From Trichococcus shcherbakoviae (GTDB taxonomy: Bacteria; Bacillota; Bacilli; Lactobacillales; Aerococcaceae), in the NCBI RefSeq assembly GCF_963666195.1, contig NZ_OY762653.1, forward strand, positions 1-64,000: 64,000 nucleotides of DNA, read 5' to 3'. The position numbers and the translations under genes were made by a program. A model generated the notes under the pieces. The model was not told the DNA's origin. It did not search any database and saw only the letters and a program-made list of their open reading frames with translations. Every line of letters begins with the position of its first letter. The first letter of the stretch is position 1. Of this stretch, positions 9,643 through 19,597 are shown piece by piece.

Positions 9643-10926
9643 ATGGGAACTGAAAATAAACTAAACCGTTACACGACTGAAGAGAAAAGTTGGATTATGC
9701 AGGATTGGGCGAATTCGGCATACTCCATCATGATCACAACGGCGGTATTCCCTTTGTATTTCAAGTCGATTGCGGAAAGTGGCGGATTGGCGGATGCTGA
9801 TTCGACAGCGTATTGGGGCTATGCGAATGCTGCAGCTACGCTGGTTGTGTCGCTGCTTGCGCCAGTGCTGGGAGCTGTCGCGGATTACAAAGGTTTCCGC
9901 AACCCGCTGTTTACGGGCTTTACATTGGCCGGTATTTTCGCAACGATCGGGTTCGTCTTTGTGCCTGCTGCAAATTGGCTGTTTCTGTTGGGACTTTATA
10001 TGTTGTCAGTAGTCGGTTTTTCCGGAGCGAATATCTTCTATGACGGCTCCTTGATGGACGTGACGACCGATGAACGGATGGACCGCATTTCCTCGGCCGG
10101 ATTCGGCTGGGGGTATATCGGCAGTTCCATCCCGTTCGTCATCTTTATTTTTTTCCAACTGACCGGCATTTTGCCAGTGAGCACGAGCGGCATTGTGAAA
10201 GGCGGCTTCATCCTTACTGCGATTTGGTGGTTCGTATTCACCATCCCTTATTGGAAGAATGTCAAACAGAACTATTACATCGAAAAAGAACCGCGCGTGA
10301 TGCGCAAGAGCTTCATCAGATTATGGGAAACGCTGAAGAACATCAAGGAATACAGACAAGCCTTTTTGTTTTTGTTGGCCTATTTCTTCTATATCGACGG
10401 AGTTGGGACCATCTTCAAAATGGCGACTGCTATCGGGTCGGATATCGGTCTCTCCTCGAATGACCTGATCGTTGTCATGCTGATTGTCCAATTCTTGGCA
10501 TTCCCGTTCTCCATCCTGTACGGCCGTGCGTCCAGACGCTTCGGCAACAAGAACATGATATTTGTGGGTATTGTAACTTATATTTTTATCTGCATCTATG
10601 CTTTGCAGTTGGACTCATTGCTGACATTCATTATTTTGGCCCTGCTGGTCGGTACAGCCCAAGGAGGCGTGCAGGCGTTGAGCCGATCCTTGTTCGGCCA
10701 GCTGATTCCGAAAGAGCAAGCGAACGAATTCTTCGGATTCTACAACATCTTCGGGAAATTTGCGGCTGTCGTCGGTCCGCTGCTTGTCGGACTCATCTCG
10801 CAGCTGACCGGAAACTCGTTGGATGGGGTTTTTGCCCTGATCATCCTGTTCGTGATCGGAGGCATACTGCTGTTCTTTGTGAAAGTACCGAATCTGAAAG
10901 GAGAACAGCAGAGCGGTCTGTTTTGA
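9643..10926 (+). CDS. MFS transporter, UMF1/Atg22-like family (YxiO-like)
   Basis: Integral membrane protein of 427 residues with about twelve hydrophobic segments. Near the N-terminus it carries the Atg22-like signature SWIMQDWANSAYS followed by TAVFPLYF, as in Bacillus YxiO. The loops GALADYKGFR-type (GAVADYKGFRNPLF) and GGVQALSRSLFGQLIP are also characteristic. The frame extends 35 codons further upstream into the engB terminator, but GGGGAGGG lies 5 bases before the ATG at 9643. In fungi Atg22 exports amino acids from the vacuole; the bacterial substrate is unknown. No neighbour indicates a pathway. Confidence 0.85.
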   Translation: MGTENKLNRYTTEEKSWIMQDWANSAYSIMITTAVFPLYFKSIAESGGLADADSTAYWGYANAAATLVVSLLAPVLGAVADYKGFRNPLFTGFTLAGIFATIGFVFVPAANWLFLLGLYMLSVVGFSGANIFYDGSLMDVTTDERMDRISSAGFGWGYIGSSIPFVIFIFFQLTGILPVSTSGIVKGGFILTAIWWFVFTIPYWKNVKQNYYIEKEPRVMRKSFIRLWETLKNIKEYRQAFLFLLAYFFYIDGVGTIFKMATAIGSDIGLSSNDLIVVMLIVQFLAFPFSILYGRASRRFGNKNMIFVGIVTYIFICIYALQLDSLLTFIILALLVGTAQGGVQALSRSLFGQLIPKEQANEFFGFYNIFGKFAAVVGPLLVGLISQLTGNSLDGVFALIILFVIGGILLFFVKVPNLKGEQQSGLF

Positions 10927-10945
10927 TGACTGTCTGAGGAAATAG

Positions 10946-10974
10946 TTGCATGTGTTGCGCAGATGTGGTAAAAT
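10946..10974 (+). promoter_or_regulatory. dnaG-rpoD promoter (TTGCAT-17-TAAAAT)
   Basis: TTGCAT (10946-10951) and TAAAAT (10969-10974) with a 17-base spacer and a TGG extended -10. The position inside the artificially extended dnaG reading frame supports the downstream TTG start. Confidence 0.75.
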
Positions 10975-11036
10975 CTAATTTGCATCTTTATGCGCGTTTT
11001 TATAAAATGAAAATATTTCTTCAAGGTGGGAGACAT

Positions 11037-12914
11037 TTGGCAGAACGTATTTCAGAAGAAAAATTAGCGCAGATCAGAACCGAAACTAATATTGTTGATG
11101 TCGTCAGCCAATATGTACAACTAAAAAAAAGAGGCAAGAATCATTTTGGCTTTTGCCCGTTTCATGACGAGAAGACCCCCTCTTTTTCTGTAGCAGAAGA
11201 AAAACAGATTTTCCACTGTTTCAGCTGCGGAAGAGGAGGGAATGTTTTTACTTTTTTGATGGATGTCGAGGGTATTTCGTTCGTTGAGGCAGTCATTAAG
11301 ACAGCCGAATTGAGCAACATTGAGTTGGATTTCTCTTACGAAAACCATGCGCAGGAAAATCCGCTGCAGTCAAAGAAAGAAAAACTGATCCAAATCCATG
11401 AGGAAGCAGCGGCTTTTTACCATCAGGTCCTCATGAATACCGTTACGGGGCAAGCTGCGCTGGATTACATGATCCAACGCGGCTTCACGCCGGAGACACT
11501 AAAAGAATATCAAATAGGTTTTTCTCCATCCAATCGGACGGCGCTCTTTCAAATGCTGAAAGCGAAGGCATTCGATGAAGGACTCCTTCAGGAAAGTGGT
11601 ATTTTCACGGATAGGCAAGGTCAAAACGAACTTTTCGATCGGTTCTCCGCCCGGATCATTTTCCCTTTGCGGAACGCTAAAGGAAAGACTGTGGCTTTTT
11701 CCGGCCGAATTCTGCAGGCTACCCCAGCAGATGACACGGGTTACCATGAAGCGAAATACCTGAACAGCCCCGAAACGCTATTGTTCAACAAGCGTGATTT
11801 CCTTTTCAACTTCGATAAAGCCCGCAGTGAAATCCGGAGACATTCAGAAGTGATCCTTTTCGAAGGCTACATGGATGTCATTTCCGCTTGGCAAGCGGGG
11901 GTGAAAAATGGCGTCGCCTCGATGGGGACCAGCCTGACGGATGAACAGAACCGGATATTGACGAAGACGGCCGATAAAATAGTCATAGCCTATGACGGCG
12001 ATCGTCCCGGGGTCGAAGCGACTAAGCGCGCCATAGAAATATTGGAACGCAACAAGCACTTCGACATCTCAATTTTCCCGCTGGAAGCAGGTATGGATCC
12101 GGATGAGTACATCCAGCAGAAGGGTCCGGAGGCATTCGTCAAGGCCCTGAAAAACAACCGAGAAACGGTCATTCAGTTCTATTCCCGCTATCTCAAGATG
12201 AATCTGAACCTGGATTCCGAAAAAAATCGCATCACTTATATCGAAACCATGCTTAAGGCATTGGCTCCCTTGGATTCTTTGGTCGAAAGAGAGCTTTACA
12301 TGAAGGACATCGCGGATGAATTCAGTATTCCGGTAGATATCCTGCAGAGGCAATTGAAGGGGTATCAGCAAGAGGTATTGCAGCAGCGACCTGAACGCGA
12401 GCCGGTCAGGAGAACCGCGCCGCATGAGGCCGCCCCTCATGCAGTGTATCCAAACATGAACAAACGCAAAGTGACCCAAGCTGAGCAAAGTGAAAAGCAA
12501 CTGCTTTACCGTCTGTTTCATTTCGAGGAAGTCTGGTCGTATCTGAATGAGATTGACGCAGACTTCAATTTCATCCATGATGACTATCAGACGATCTACA
12601 TTTTGTATGAAGAGTTTTTCAGGCAGACTGGGTTGGTCGGGAATATCGACCAATTTTTGGACCGCATCAACAATCAAGCTCTTCAAAATGTGATTACGGA
12701 GATTGAATGGTTTCAATTGGATTCGGAAGTCACCTATCAGGAAATTCAGGATCTCGTCCATATCATCCGGGACAAGTCCTCCCTTCAGGACCAACTGACC
12801 AAGAAACAGGCAGAAATGAAGGAAGCCCGCAAGAAAAATGACAATGAGCGTCTGAAGACAATCATGTTGGAAATCGTTTCGCTCTCAAAAGAATTAAAAG
12901 CAACAAAGAAATAG
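11037..12914 (+). CDS. dnaG: DNA primase
   Basis: Synthesises RNA primers at the replication fork. From a TTG start preceded by AAGGTGGGAG the protein has 625 residues. The CHC2 zinc-ribbon ligands then fall at Cys40, His43, Cys61 and Cys64, exactly the numbering known for Bacillus-type primases, which settles the start against the longer frame from 10950. The TOPRIM core follows, with the Glu in [14 protein letters not shown] and the acidic YDGDRPG. The C-terminal part is the helicase-binding domain. rpoD starts 26 bases later, giving the primase-sigma macromolecular synthesis operon. Confidence 0.96.
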   Translation: MAERISEEKLAQIRTETNIVDVVSQYVQLKKRGKNHFGFCPFHDEKTPSFSVAEEKQIFHCFSCGRGGNVFTFLMDVEGISFVEAVIKTAELSNIELDFSYENHAQENPLQSKKEKLIQIHEEAAAFYHQVLMNTVTGQAALDYMIQRGFTPETLKEYQIGFSPSNRTALFQMLKAKAFDEGLLQESGIFTDRQGQNELFDRFSARIIFPLRNAKGKTVAFSGRILQATPADDTGYHEAKYLNSPETLLFNKRDFLFNFDKARSEIRRHSEVILFEGYMDVISAWQAGVKNGVASMGTSLTDEQNRILTKTADKIVIAYDGDRPGVEATKRAIEILERNKHFDISIFPLEAGMDPDEYIQQKGPEAFVKALKNNRETVIQFYSRYLKMNLNLDSEKNRITYIETMLKALAPLDSLVERELYMKDIADEFSIPVDILQRQLKGYQQEVLQQRPEREPVRRTAPHEAAPHAVYPNMNKRKVTQAEQSEKQLLYRLFHFEEVWSYLNEIDADFNFIHDDYQTIYILYEEFFRQTGLVGNIDQFLDRINNQALQNVITEIEWFQLDSEVTYQEIQDLVHIIRDKSSLQDQLTKKQAEMKEARKKNDNERLKTIMLEIVSLSKELKATKK

Positions 12915-12940
12915 CCCGCATCGAATGGAGGAATCATTTT

Positions 12941-14077
12941 ATGGCAATCGAAAAAAATGATCAAGGTTTCATGTTAGAACAGGTAACCAAAAAGCTGATC
13001 GCAGAGCACAAATTATTGGGGTCCGTCTTCTACGACGAATTGGCCGATAAGATAGCTACCCCTTTCCAATTGGACGCGGATGCAATGGATAAGCTGATAC
13101 AAAAAATGGAAGACGGCGGTGTCAGTGTGGTAGACGCAGACGGCGGTCCGACTGCCCGTCAACTTGCCAAAGAAACAGTGAAGCCTGAAAAACCAGCAGC
13201 AGCCAAAAAGGATGAAGAAGAAGACCCAATGGCTGTGCCTCCCGGAGTGAAAATCAATGACCCGGTCCGCATGTACCTGAAGGAAATCGGCCGTGTGCCT
13301 TTGTTGAACGCAGAGGAAGAAGTCAATTTGGCTCTCCGCATCAAAGAAGGCGATCAGGAAGCGAAACAACAATTGGCTGAAGCCAACTTGCGTCTGGTCG
13401 TTTCCATCGCAAAACGTTATGTGGGACGTGGGATGCAATTCTTGGATCTGATCCAGGAAGGGAACATGGGTCTGATGAAAGCTGTCGAAAAATTCGACCA
13501 CACCAAAGGGTTCAAATTTTCCACCTACGCAACTTGGTGGATCCGTCAAGCCATCACCCGTGCCATCGCCGACCAAGCCAGAACAATCCGTATCCCTGTG
13601 CATATGGTTGAAACAATCAATAAATTGGTCCGTATCCAACGGCAATTGCTGCAGGATCTAGGGCGCGAACCGACACCGGAAGAAATCGGTGCCGAAATGG
13701 ACCTTCCGACTGAAAAAGTCAGAGAAATCCTGAAAATCGCCCAAGAGCCCGTTTCCTTGGAAACCCCTATAGGAGAAGAAGATGATTCCCATTTAGGCGA
13801 TTTCATCGAAGATCAGGAAGTCCTGAGTCCGGCTGACCATACTGCCCAAACGCTTCTGAAGGAACAACTTGAGGAAGTGTTGGACACTTTGACAGACCGT
13901 GAGGAAAACGTCTTGCGTCTGCGTTTCGGCCTTGATGACGGCAATGTGCGGACTTTGGAGCAAGTGGGGAAAGTATTCGGCGTCACCCGCGAGCGGATCC
14001 GTCAAATCGAAGCGAAAGCGTTGCGCAAACTGCGTCACCCGAGCCGCTCGAAACAATTGAAAGATTTTCTTGAGTAA
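12941..14077 (+). CDS. rpoD: Primary RNA polymerase sigma factor (SigA/RpoD)
   Basis: Housekeeping sigma-70. 378 residues, with a short region 1.1 and an acidic linker near 75-100. Region 1.2 is [16 protein letters not shown]; region 2 contains [17 protein letters not shown] and RIPVHM (regions 2.3-2.4); region 4.2 is the helix-turn-helix [20 protein letters not shown] near the C-terminus. GGAGG precedes the ATG. It sits behind dnaG with a strong terminator after it. Confidence 0.98.
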   Translation: MAIEKNDQGFMLEQVTKKLIAEHKLLGSVFYDELADKIATPFQLDADAMDKLIQKMEDGGVSVVDADGGPTARQLAKETVKPEKPAAAKKDEEEDPMAVPPGVKINDPVRMYLKEIGRVPLLNAEEEVNLALRIKEGDQEAKQQLAEANLRLVVSIAKRYVGRGMQFLDLIQEGNMGLMKAVEKFDHTKGFKFSTYATWWIRQAITRAIADQARTIRIPVHMVETINKLVRIQRQLLQDLGREPTPEEIGAEMDLPTEKVREILKIAQEPVSLETPIGEEDDSHLGDFIEDQEVLSPADHTAQTLLKEQLEEVLDTLTDREENVLRLRFGLDDGNVRTLEQVGKVFGVTRERIRQIEAKALRKLRHPSRSKQLKDFLE

Positions 14078-14087
14078 TAAGCGCACT

Positions 14088-14115
14088 AACCCGAGGTATT
14101 GCACTCGGGTTTTTC
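14088..14115 (+). terminator. rpoD terminator
   Basis: AACCCGAG / CTCGGGTT with an 8-base loop, running into TTTTTC. Confidence 0.85.
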
Positions 14116-14169
14116 TTATGCCATTTTCTGAATGATATACGGATTAATGGGATATATGAATTGGAATTA

Positions 14170-14178
14170 TGCTAAAAT
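14170..14178 (+). promoter_or_regulatory. Extended -10 promoter for trmK operon
   Basis: TGC followed by TAAAAT, 30 bases before the trmK start. No convincing -35 hexamer is visible, which is usual for extended -10 promoters. Confidence 0.5.
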
Positions 14179-14208
14179 AGTACTATCAGCAAAAATGGAA
14201 ATGGAGGG

Positions 14209-14919
14209 ATGATGTTGAATAATCAACAATTATCCGTAAGACTCGAGACGGTTGCAGGTTTTGTGCCGGAAAATGCCAGACTGGCCGATATCGGCTCGGA
14301 TCACGCTTACCTGCCTTGTGTTTTGGCAGCGCGTGAAGTTGTCAGTTTCGCATTGGCAGGGGAAGTTGTGAAAGGCCCCTTCGAATCGGCAGCGGAACAG
14401 ATCAGAACATCAGGAGTAGGCGATCGCGTCAGCGCCAGACTTGGTGATGGCATGGATGTGATAGAGTCGACGGATCATATAGACGTCGTCACCATCTGCG
14501 GGATGGGTGGGGACTTGATTTCCAAAATTCTGGGAAAAGGCAGATTGAAAGATAAATTGGTCGGTGTGGAACGGTTGATCCTTCAGCCCAATAATGGAGA
14601 AAAGAAACTGCGTGAATGGCTGATTGCCCACCAGTACAAAATCATCGACGAAACGATATTGGAAGAAAACGGAAAGATTTATGAAATCATCGTTGCCGAA
14701 AATGCAGAGACGCCAGAAAACTATTCTGATCTGGAATACACCTTCGGCCGTTTCTTGCTTCAGAATAAAAATGAAACGTTCCGCAAAAAATGGTTGTCCG
14801 AAATCGACAAATGCCAATACATATTGGACAGCATGCAAAAAGCAAGCAATGACCTGAACGATAAAGAACAGCAAGTGATCAATAAAGTCAATGAAATTAA
14901 AGAGGTGCTGAAATCATGA
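14209..14919 (+). CDS. trmK: tRNA (adenine-22-N1)-methyltransferase TrmK
   Basis: SAM-dependent enzyme making m1A22 in bacterial tRNAs (YqfN/TrmK family). The SAM-binding motif is LADIGSDHAYLPCVLA near residues 24-39, followed by TICGMGGDLISKIL and ILQPNNGEKKLREWL. The C-terminus is a coiled-coil helical domain. Three tandem candidate starts (ATG 14209, ATG 14212, TTG 14215) follow GGAGGG; the later ones have better spacing, so the first two residues are uncertain. It overlaps the next gene by 4 bases (ATGA), which implies translational coupling. The order rpoD-trmK-yqfO matches Bacillus. Confidence 0.92.
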   Translation: MMLNNQQLSVRLETVAGFVPENARLADIGSDHAYLPCVLAAREVVSFALAGEVVKGPFESAAEQIRTSGVGDRVSARLGDGMDVIESTDHIDVVTICGMGGDLISKILGKGRLKDKLVGVERLILQPNNGEKKLREWLIAHQYKIIDETILEENGKIYEIIVAENAETPENYSDLEYTFGRFLLQNKNETFRKKWLSEIDKCQYILDSMQKASNDLNDKEQQVINKVNEIKEVLKS

Positions 14920-16049
14920 AAAGCATAACTGGTTATGAATTCATCGAGTTATTCGAATCGCATGTTCCGACTTGGCTGGCAGAGGAGGGGGATCCGGTGG
15001 GGCTCCATTTGGGGGACTTGAGCCGTCCGGTCCGCCGTATTATGGTGACGCTTGATGTCCGTCCCGAAGTCGTTCAGGAGGCCATCGAGAAGCAAGTCGA
15101 CTTCATCTTCTCCCATCATCCGCCGATCTACAGACCGTTAAAAAATCTGGACGTTTCAGACAAGCAAACAAAGATGTACGTCGATCTGCTGAAACATGAC
15201 ATCAGCGTCTATGCGGCCCATACGAATCTGGACAATGCAAACAACGGGATGAACGATTGGCTTTCTGAGGCATTGGGGCTGTTGGATGTCGAAATCATGG
15301 ACGTAACGAAGCGCGTGCCCGTGAAAAAAATATCCGTCTGCGTGCCGAATGCGGAATGCAATCGTGTCCGTGTGGCTATGACCGATGCTGGCGCGGGGAA
15401 CATTTCCGATGAATATAGCCACTGTTCCTACGAAGCGCAAGGAGTAGGACGCTTCACGCCGCTCGAAGGCGCGAAACCCGCTATCGGCCACATCAATGAA
15501 CCCGAAGCGGTGCAAGAAAAGAAAATTGAGATGATCGTAGAAGACAAATATTTGGCGGAAGTATTGGAGGCGCTGTATGAATCGCACCCATACGAAGAAC
15601 CCATCTACGAAATCTACACGATCAATAATTTCCAGCGCGAATATGGTCTGGGAAGGGTCGGCAATTTAGCGTTGCCGATGTCGTTGCGTTCCTTTATCCA
15701 GTATGCGAAGGATGTTTTCCAGGTCGAAGGCATGCGCTTCATCGCAGCCGATTTGGATCAGACGATCACCCGCGTTGCCATCTGCGGCGGGGATGCCGGT
15801 AAGTATTATCGGAAAGCCATCAAAAAAGGTGCTGATGTCTACATCACTGGCGATGTTTACTATCACACCGCACACGATATGCAGGCTGATGGACTGACCG
15901 TCATCGATCCGGGCCATCACATCGAACAGATCTGCAAACCGAAATTGTTGGAATTATTCAATGAATGGAAAAAAGAAAATGCTTGGGATCTGGAAGTCAT
16001 CGCTTCCGAAATCAACACGGACCCCTTCATTTTCGACAGTCAATTGTGA
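14916..16049 (+). CDS. Nif3-like dinuclear metal centre hexameric protein (YqfO)
   Basis: NIF3/DUF34 family protein of 377 residues with the inserted PII-like middle domain found in Gram-positive members (the IEMIVEDKYLAEVLEAL and SHPYEEPIYEIY region). The metal ligands are visible: HH in FSHHPPIYRPLK, AHTNLDNA, and the C-terminal GADVYITGDVYYHTAHD and DPGHHIEQ. GTP cyclohydrolase-like activity has been proposed for the family, but its role is unsettled. It overlaps trmK by 4 bases. pepT starts 14 bases after its stop. Confidence 0.9.
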   Translation: MKSITGYEFIELFESHVPTWLAEEGDPVGLHLGDLSRPVRRIMVTLDVRPEVVQEAIEKQVDFIFSHHPPIYRPLKNLDVSDKQTKMYVDLLKHDISVYAAHTNLDNANNGMNDWLSEALGLLDVEIMDVTKRVPVKKISVCVPNAECNRVRVAMTDAGAGNISDEYSHCSYEAQGVGRFTPLEGAKPAIGHINEPEAVQEKKIEMIVEDKYLAEVLEALYESHPYEEPIYEIYTINNFQREYGLGRVGNLALPMSLRSFIQYAKDVFQVEGMRFIAADLDQTITRVAICGGDAGKYYRKAIKKGADVYITGDVYYHTAHDMQADGLTVIDPGHHIEQICKPKLLELFNEWKKENAWDLEVIASEINTDPFIFDSQL

Positions 16050-16063
16050 GAGGATGTCAATAC

Positions 16064-17305
16064 ATGCAAGATAAATTAGTGGACCGCTTTTTGAAATATA
16101 TTAAATTCGAGACAAGATCGGATGAAAAAAGTCTGACTGTGCCATCTACCCAAAACCAGGTGGATTTTGCCAAAACTGTTTTGATGCCGGAACTGGAAGC
16201 CATCGGACTTTCGGATATCCAATACAATGCAGCTAATGGCTTCGTGACGGCACTTTTGCCGCGCAACTCCCAGAAGGAGTTCCCTGCAATCGGGTTCATC
16301 GCCCACATGGATACAGCAGATTTTGAGGCGGCACATGTAAATCCGCTTATTTGGGACGACTATGCGGGCAACGATCTGATTTTGGATGCGGAAGCACAGC
16401 TGATCCTATCACCGAAGGATTTCCCTTCTCTGAAGAACTACATCGGTCAGACGTTGATCACTACCGACGGAAAAACGTTGTTGGGTGCGGACGACAAAGC
16501 CGGCATCGCCGAAATCATCACAGCATTGGAAACGATAAAAGCAGCTGACGACATCGAACACGGGGACATCAAAGTCGCTTTCGGACCGGATGAAGAAATC
16601 GGACGTGGTGCGGATCTTTTTGATGTGGCCGGTTTCGGCTGCGACTTTGCCTATACGATGGATGGCGGCCCCTTGGGAGAACTTGAATTTGAAAGCTTCA
16701 ATGCCGCGCAAGCGATCGTAACGATCCACGGAAAAAATGTGCATCCAGGCACTGCCAAAGACACGATGGTGAATGCGATCAAATTGGCCATCGCTTACGA
16801 CAGCGCTTTGCCGCAAAATGAAGTCCCTGAACAAACCGAAAAACGCGAAGGCTTTTATCATCTTTTGGGAATCGAAGGAAATGTAGAAGAAAGCAAGATG
16901 ACCTACATCATCAGGGACCATGACAAGGCCCTTTTTGAGAACAGGAAAATGACCATGCTTGCCCTTGCGGAGCGCATGAACAAGGAATTGTCTGAAGAGC
17001 GCATCGCTATCGAAATGCACGATCAATACTACAACATGGGGGAAGTGCTGAAGGAGGATATGCGTCCAGTCGATCTGGCTGAAGCAGCGATGAAGTCTTT
17101 GGGGATCACCCCGATCATCGAACCGATCCGCGGCGGGACGGACGGCTCCAAGTTGTCCTTCATGGGTCTTCCCACTCCGAATATCTTTGCCGGGGGAGAA
17201 AATTTCCACGGGCGCTATGAATTTGTGTCCGTCCAATCAATGGAAAAGGCCGTTGCTGTCATCGTGGAAATCATCAGACAAAGCCAAGGATCCGGAAAGC
17301 AATGA
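16064..17305 (+). CDS. pepT: Peptidase T (tripeptide aminopeptidase)
   Basis: Zinc-dependent M20 peptidase that removes N-terminal residues from tripeptides in the cytoplasm. 413 residues. Metal and catalytic motifs are intact: GFIAHMDTAD, LLGADDKAGIAE, GPDEEIGRGAD, YTMDGGPLGE, and IRGGTDGSKLSFMGLPTPN near the C-terminus. The frame is open 33 codons upstream into the previous gene, but the family N-terminus DKLVDRFLKYI begins at the ATG at 16064, preceded by GAGAGGATG. Its last codons overlap the next gene by 4 bases. Confidence 0.96.
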   Translation: MQDKLVDRFLKYIKFETRSDEKSLTVPSTQNQVDFAKTVLMPELEAIGLSDIQYNAANGFVTALLPRNSQKEFPAIGFIAHMDTADFEAAHVNPLIWDDYAGNDLILDAEAQLILSPKDFPSLKNYIGQTLITTDGKTLLGADDKAGIAEIITALETIKAADDIEHGDIKVAFGPDEEIGRGADLFDVAGFGCDFAYTMDGGPLGELEFESFNAAQAIVTIHGKNVHPGTAKDTMVNAIKLAIAYDSALPQNEVPEQTEKREGFYHLLGIEGNVEESKMTYIIRDHDKALFENRKMTMLALAERMNKELSEERIAIEMHDQYYNMGEVLKEDMRPVDLAEAAMKSLGITPIIEPIRGGTDGSKLSFMGLPTPNIFAGGENFHGRYEFVSVQSMEKAVAVIVEIIRQSQGSGKQ

Positions 17306-17565
17306 GAAATCCAGTGCTCGTATATTTCATCCTGGCGAACCTCGTGCTTTTCATTTTGATGGGCATCGATAAAAAGAAAGCGCGGCAAAAAGCTTGGCGC
17401 ATACCGGAACGCAATCTGCTCCTGCTCGGCTTTTTCGGTGGCGGCCTGGGTGGACTGCTTGGGATGCATCACTTCCGCCATAAAACGAAACACCTGAGTT
17501 TCAAGGTAGTTTTCACTTTAGGAACTGTTTTAACAGGAATAACATCCTACTTCTTATATCTATGA
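17302..17565 (+). CDS. DUF1294 small membrane protein
   Basis: An 87-residue protein with two clear membrane segments (about 5-22 and 67-85) and the DUF1294 pattern: MGIDKKKA near residue 20, WRIPERNLLLLGFFGGGLGGLLGMHHFRHKTKH in the centre. The function of the family is unknown. It starts inside the last codons of pepT (ATGA overlap), so it is translationally coupled to it. A strong terminator follows. Confidence 0.85.
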   Translation: MRNPVLVYFILANLVLFILMGIDKKKARQKAWRIPERNLLLLGFFGGGLGGLLGMHHFRHKTKHLSFKVVFTLGTVLTGITSYFLYL

Positions 17566-17570
17566 AAATA

Positions 17571-17613
17571 AAAAATGCCGCTATTCCGATTCGGGAGATA
17601 GCGGCATTTTTTG
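17571..17613. terminator. Bidirectional terminator between DUF1294 gene and degV
   Basis: AAAAATGCCGCTAT / ATAGCGGCATTTTTT with an inner CCGATTCGGG hairpin. A- and T-runs on both sides serve the plus-strand pepT unit and the minus-strand degV. Confidence 0.9.
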
Positions 17614-17617
17614 CGTA

Positions 17618-17641
17618 GCTGAACGAACCCGTTCCGCTTTT
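17618..17641 (-). repeat. Solitary 24-bp copy of a dispersed intergenic repeat
   Basis: On the minus strand it reads AAAAGCGGAACGGGTTCGTT + CAGC, identical over 24 bases to 28401-28424. It overlaps the degV stop codon by two bases and lies between it and the terminator. Only the tip of the larger element is present here. Confidence 0.75.
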
Positions 17642-18491
17642 AATTACTTTTCATCAGGAATTGGAAGGATACGGCTTCGGGGCCGGCGTGGGTCATGACG
17701 CTGGCGCTGGCGTAGGATGTGTGCATCCGGGCGTTGGGGAAGGCAGCCTTCAGCATGCCGATGATTTGGTTCGAATACTCCGACAAACCGTCATGCGTGA
17801 TGCCGATCGCTTCAACATCCAAGTATTTCTGCTTCAGCTCTTCGATAATTTCTTCGTAGCGCTTGACGATCGCTTTCGTGCCGCGGCCTTTGATATCGGT
17901 AGTCAATGCGCCGTCGATCATTTTCAGGTTCGCTTTGATGTTCAGCAGCGTTGTGATGCGGCCCATCGTTTTTCCGATGCGTCCGCCCTTGACCATGTTT
18001 TCCAGGTTGACGATGGAGATGTAAAGCAGGGTGCGGTCTTTAACTGCGGTGACCCGAGGCAATGCTTCCGCCACTGTCAATCCTTCAGCGGCACATTTCG
18101 CTGCTTCCAACACTTGGAAGGCGGTAGCTCTTGCGCAAAATTTCGAATCGATGACGGTGACTTTACCATGGGCTAGTTTAGCCGCCTGGTGAGCAGAATT
18201 CACGGTTCCGCTCAGCGTTTCGGTTACATGGATGGACAAAACCTCGCTGCCATCTGCTGTCAATTCGTTGTATTTATCCAAAAATGTGCCCATGGCTGGT
18301 TGGGATGATTTTGGCAACTCCTTGCTGTTCATCATTTTTTCAAGAAACTCGGGTTTGGTTATGGTGACGCCGTCGTAATACAGCACGTTATCGATCATGG
18401 ATGAAAGCGGGATTACGGTGATTCCATATCTGTCAATTTCTTCTGCGGACAATTCCGTTGTGGAATCGGTCACAATTTTGAAGTTTGGCAT
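17640..18491 (-). CDS. DegV family fatty-acid-binding protein (FakB-like)
   Basis: 283-residue EDD-fold protein. DegV/FakB proteins bind a fatty acid and present it to the FakA kinase. Family motifs: IVTDSTTELS near the N-terminus, SSQPAMGTF near 65, HVTETLSGTVNSA, and a C-terminal ITHDGLSEYSNQI. The open frame begins 33 codons earlier, but AAGGAG lies 6 bases before the ATG at 18491 and the family N-terminus starts there. It is transcribed alone, divergent from truB. No fakA is adjacent, so the ligand role is a family inference. Confidence 0.88.
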   Translation of the reverse strand: MPNFKIVTDSTTELSAEEIDRYGITVIPLSSMIDNVLYYDGVTITKPEFLEKMMNSKELPKSSQPAMGTFLDKYNELTADGSEVLSIHVTETLSGTVNSAHQAAKLAHGKVTVIDSKFCARATAFQVLEAAKCAAEGLTVAEALPRVTAVKDRTLLYISIVNLENMVKGGRIGKTMGRITTLLNIKANLKMIDGALTTDIKGRGTKAIVKRYEEIIEELKQKYLDVEAIGITHDGLSEYSNQIIGMLKAAFPNARMHTSYASASVMTHAGPEAVSFQFLMKSN

Positions 18492-18620
18492 GATGATTCT
18501 CCTTAAGTACAGTCGTATTTCCTTAAGCATAGCAGATTTCACAAAAAAAGTAACGCAATTATCGTTATCATCGTAAGCATATTCTTCCATTGTGGATGTT
18601 TTTATGTGTACAATAGATTA

Positions 18621-18629
18621 TGCTATAAT
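18621..18629 (+). promoter_or_regulatory. truB promoter, extended -10
   Basis: TGC followed by a perfect TATAAT (18624-18629), 34 bases before the truB ATG. The -35 position (TTTATG, 18601-18606) is weak. Confidence 0.6.
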
Positions 18630-18663
18630 AGGTTAGTTGTAGAAGAAAGTAGGTTACAGACAT

Positions 18664-19575
18664 ATGGACGGAATATTACCTTTATGGAAAGAGCGCGGCA
18701 TGACAAGTCACGACTGCGTATTCAAACTGAGAAAAATACTGAAAACTAAAAAAGTCGGGCATACCGGAACTTTGGATCCGGAAGTTGATGGCGTTTTGCC
18801 GATCTGCATCGGGAAAGCCACAAAAGTCGTCGAGTTTTTGACGGACACGGATAAAGCTTATGAAGGGGAAATCACTATCGGCGTCGCCACGACGACTGAG
18901 GACAGCCAAGGCGAAACGATCGCAAAGACACCGGTCGATCAAGCTCTGTCTTTGGCTGAAATCGATGCAGCGATGGAAGCCATGGTTGGCGAAAGCATCC
19001 AAGTTCCGCCGATGTATTCCGCGGTCAAGGTGAACGGAAAAAGGCTGTACGAATACGCCCGCAAAGGGTTGACCGTCGAAAGGCCGCAAAGAAACATCCA
19101 GGTCATGAGTTTTGATCGGATTTCAGAACCTGTCTATCATGCCGAAGACCAAACGATGTCTTGGCGCTTCCGGGTCACTTGCGGAAAAGGGACCTATGTG
19201 CGGACTTTGGCCGTCGATCTGGGCGCATCCTTGGGCTACCCGGCATACATGTCAAGCCTGACCCGCACGATGAGCGGGTCCTTCACGAAGGATGATTGCC
19301 TGACGCTGCAGCAAGTTGCTGAAGCAATGGTGAACGACGAAATTGACGCGCATCTGAAACCGATCGACTCGGTATTCGAAACGTATCGGCAGATTGCGCT
19401 TGATGATGAGCTGTGGGATAAGGTGAAAAATGGTGCGGTTTTTCCGAAAGAGGGACCTTTCGCAACAATTGACGCACCTGTCTTATTCACCTATCAGGGC
19501 AAAATCGTGGCGATGTACGAACCGCATCCGACCAAAGCCGGTTTCATCAAACCCAGAAAAATGTTCCTATCTTAA
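18664..19575 (+). CDS. truB: tRNA pseudouridine-55 synthase TruB
   Basis: Forms pseudouridine 55 in the T-loop of tRNAs. 303 residues. The catalytic motif HTGTLDPEVDGVL places the nucleophile at Asp38. Other TruB signatures are MYSAVKVNGKRLYEYAR near 118 and CGKGTYVRTLAVDLG near 180, with a C-terminal PUA-like region. The Shine-Dalgarno is poor (AGTAGG at distance). ribF follows after 22 bases, the usual truB-ribF pair. Confidence 0.96.
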   Translation: MDGILPLWKERGMTSHDCVFKLRKILKTKKVGHTGTLDPEVDGVLPICIGKATKVVEFLTDTDKAYEGEITIGVATTTEDSQGETIAKTPVDQALSLAEIDAAMEAMVGESIQVPPMYSAVKVNGKRLYEYARKGLTVERPQRNIQVMSFDRISEPVYHAEDQTMSWRFRVTCGKGTYVRTLAVDLGASLGYPAYMSSLTRTMSGSFTKDDCLTLQQVAEAMVNDEIDAHLKPIDSVFETYRQIALDDELWDKVKNGAVFPKEGPFATIDAPVLFTYQGKIVAMYEPHPTKAGFIKPRKMFLS

Positions 19576-19597
19576 ATAGCAAGGAGTTGCTTACGCA

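Noticed and set aside
10950-11036. Upstream extension of dnaG
   Set aside because: It overlaps the promoter, and only the TTG at 11037 gives zinc ligands at 40, 43, 61 and 64.
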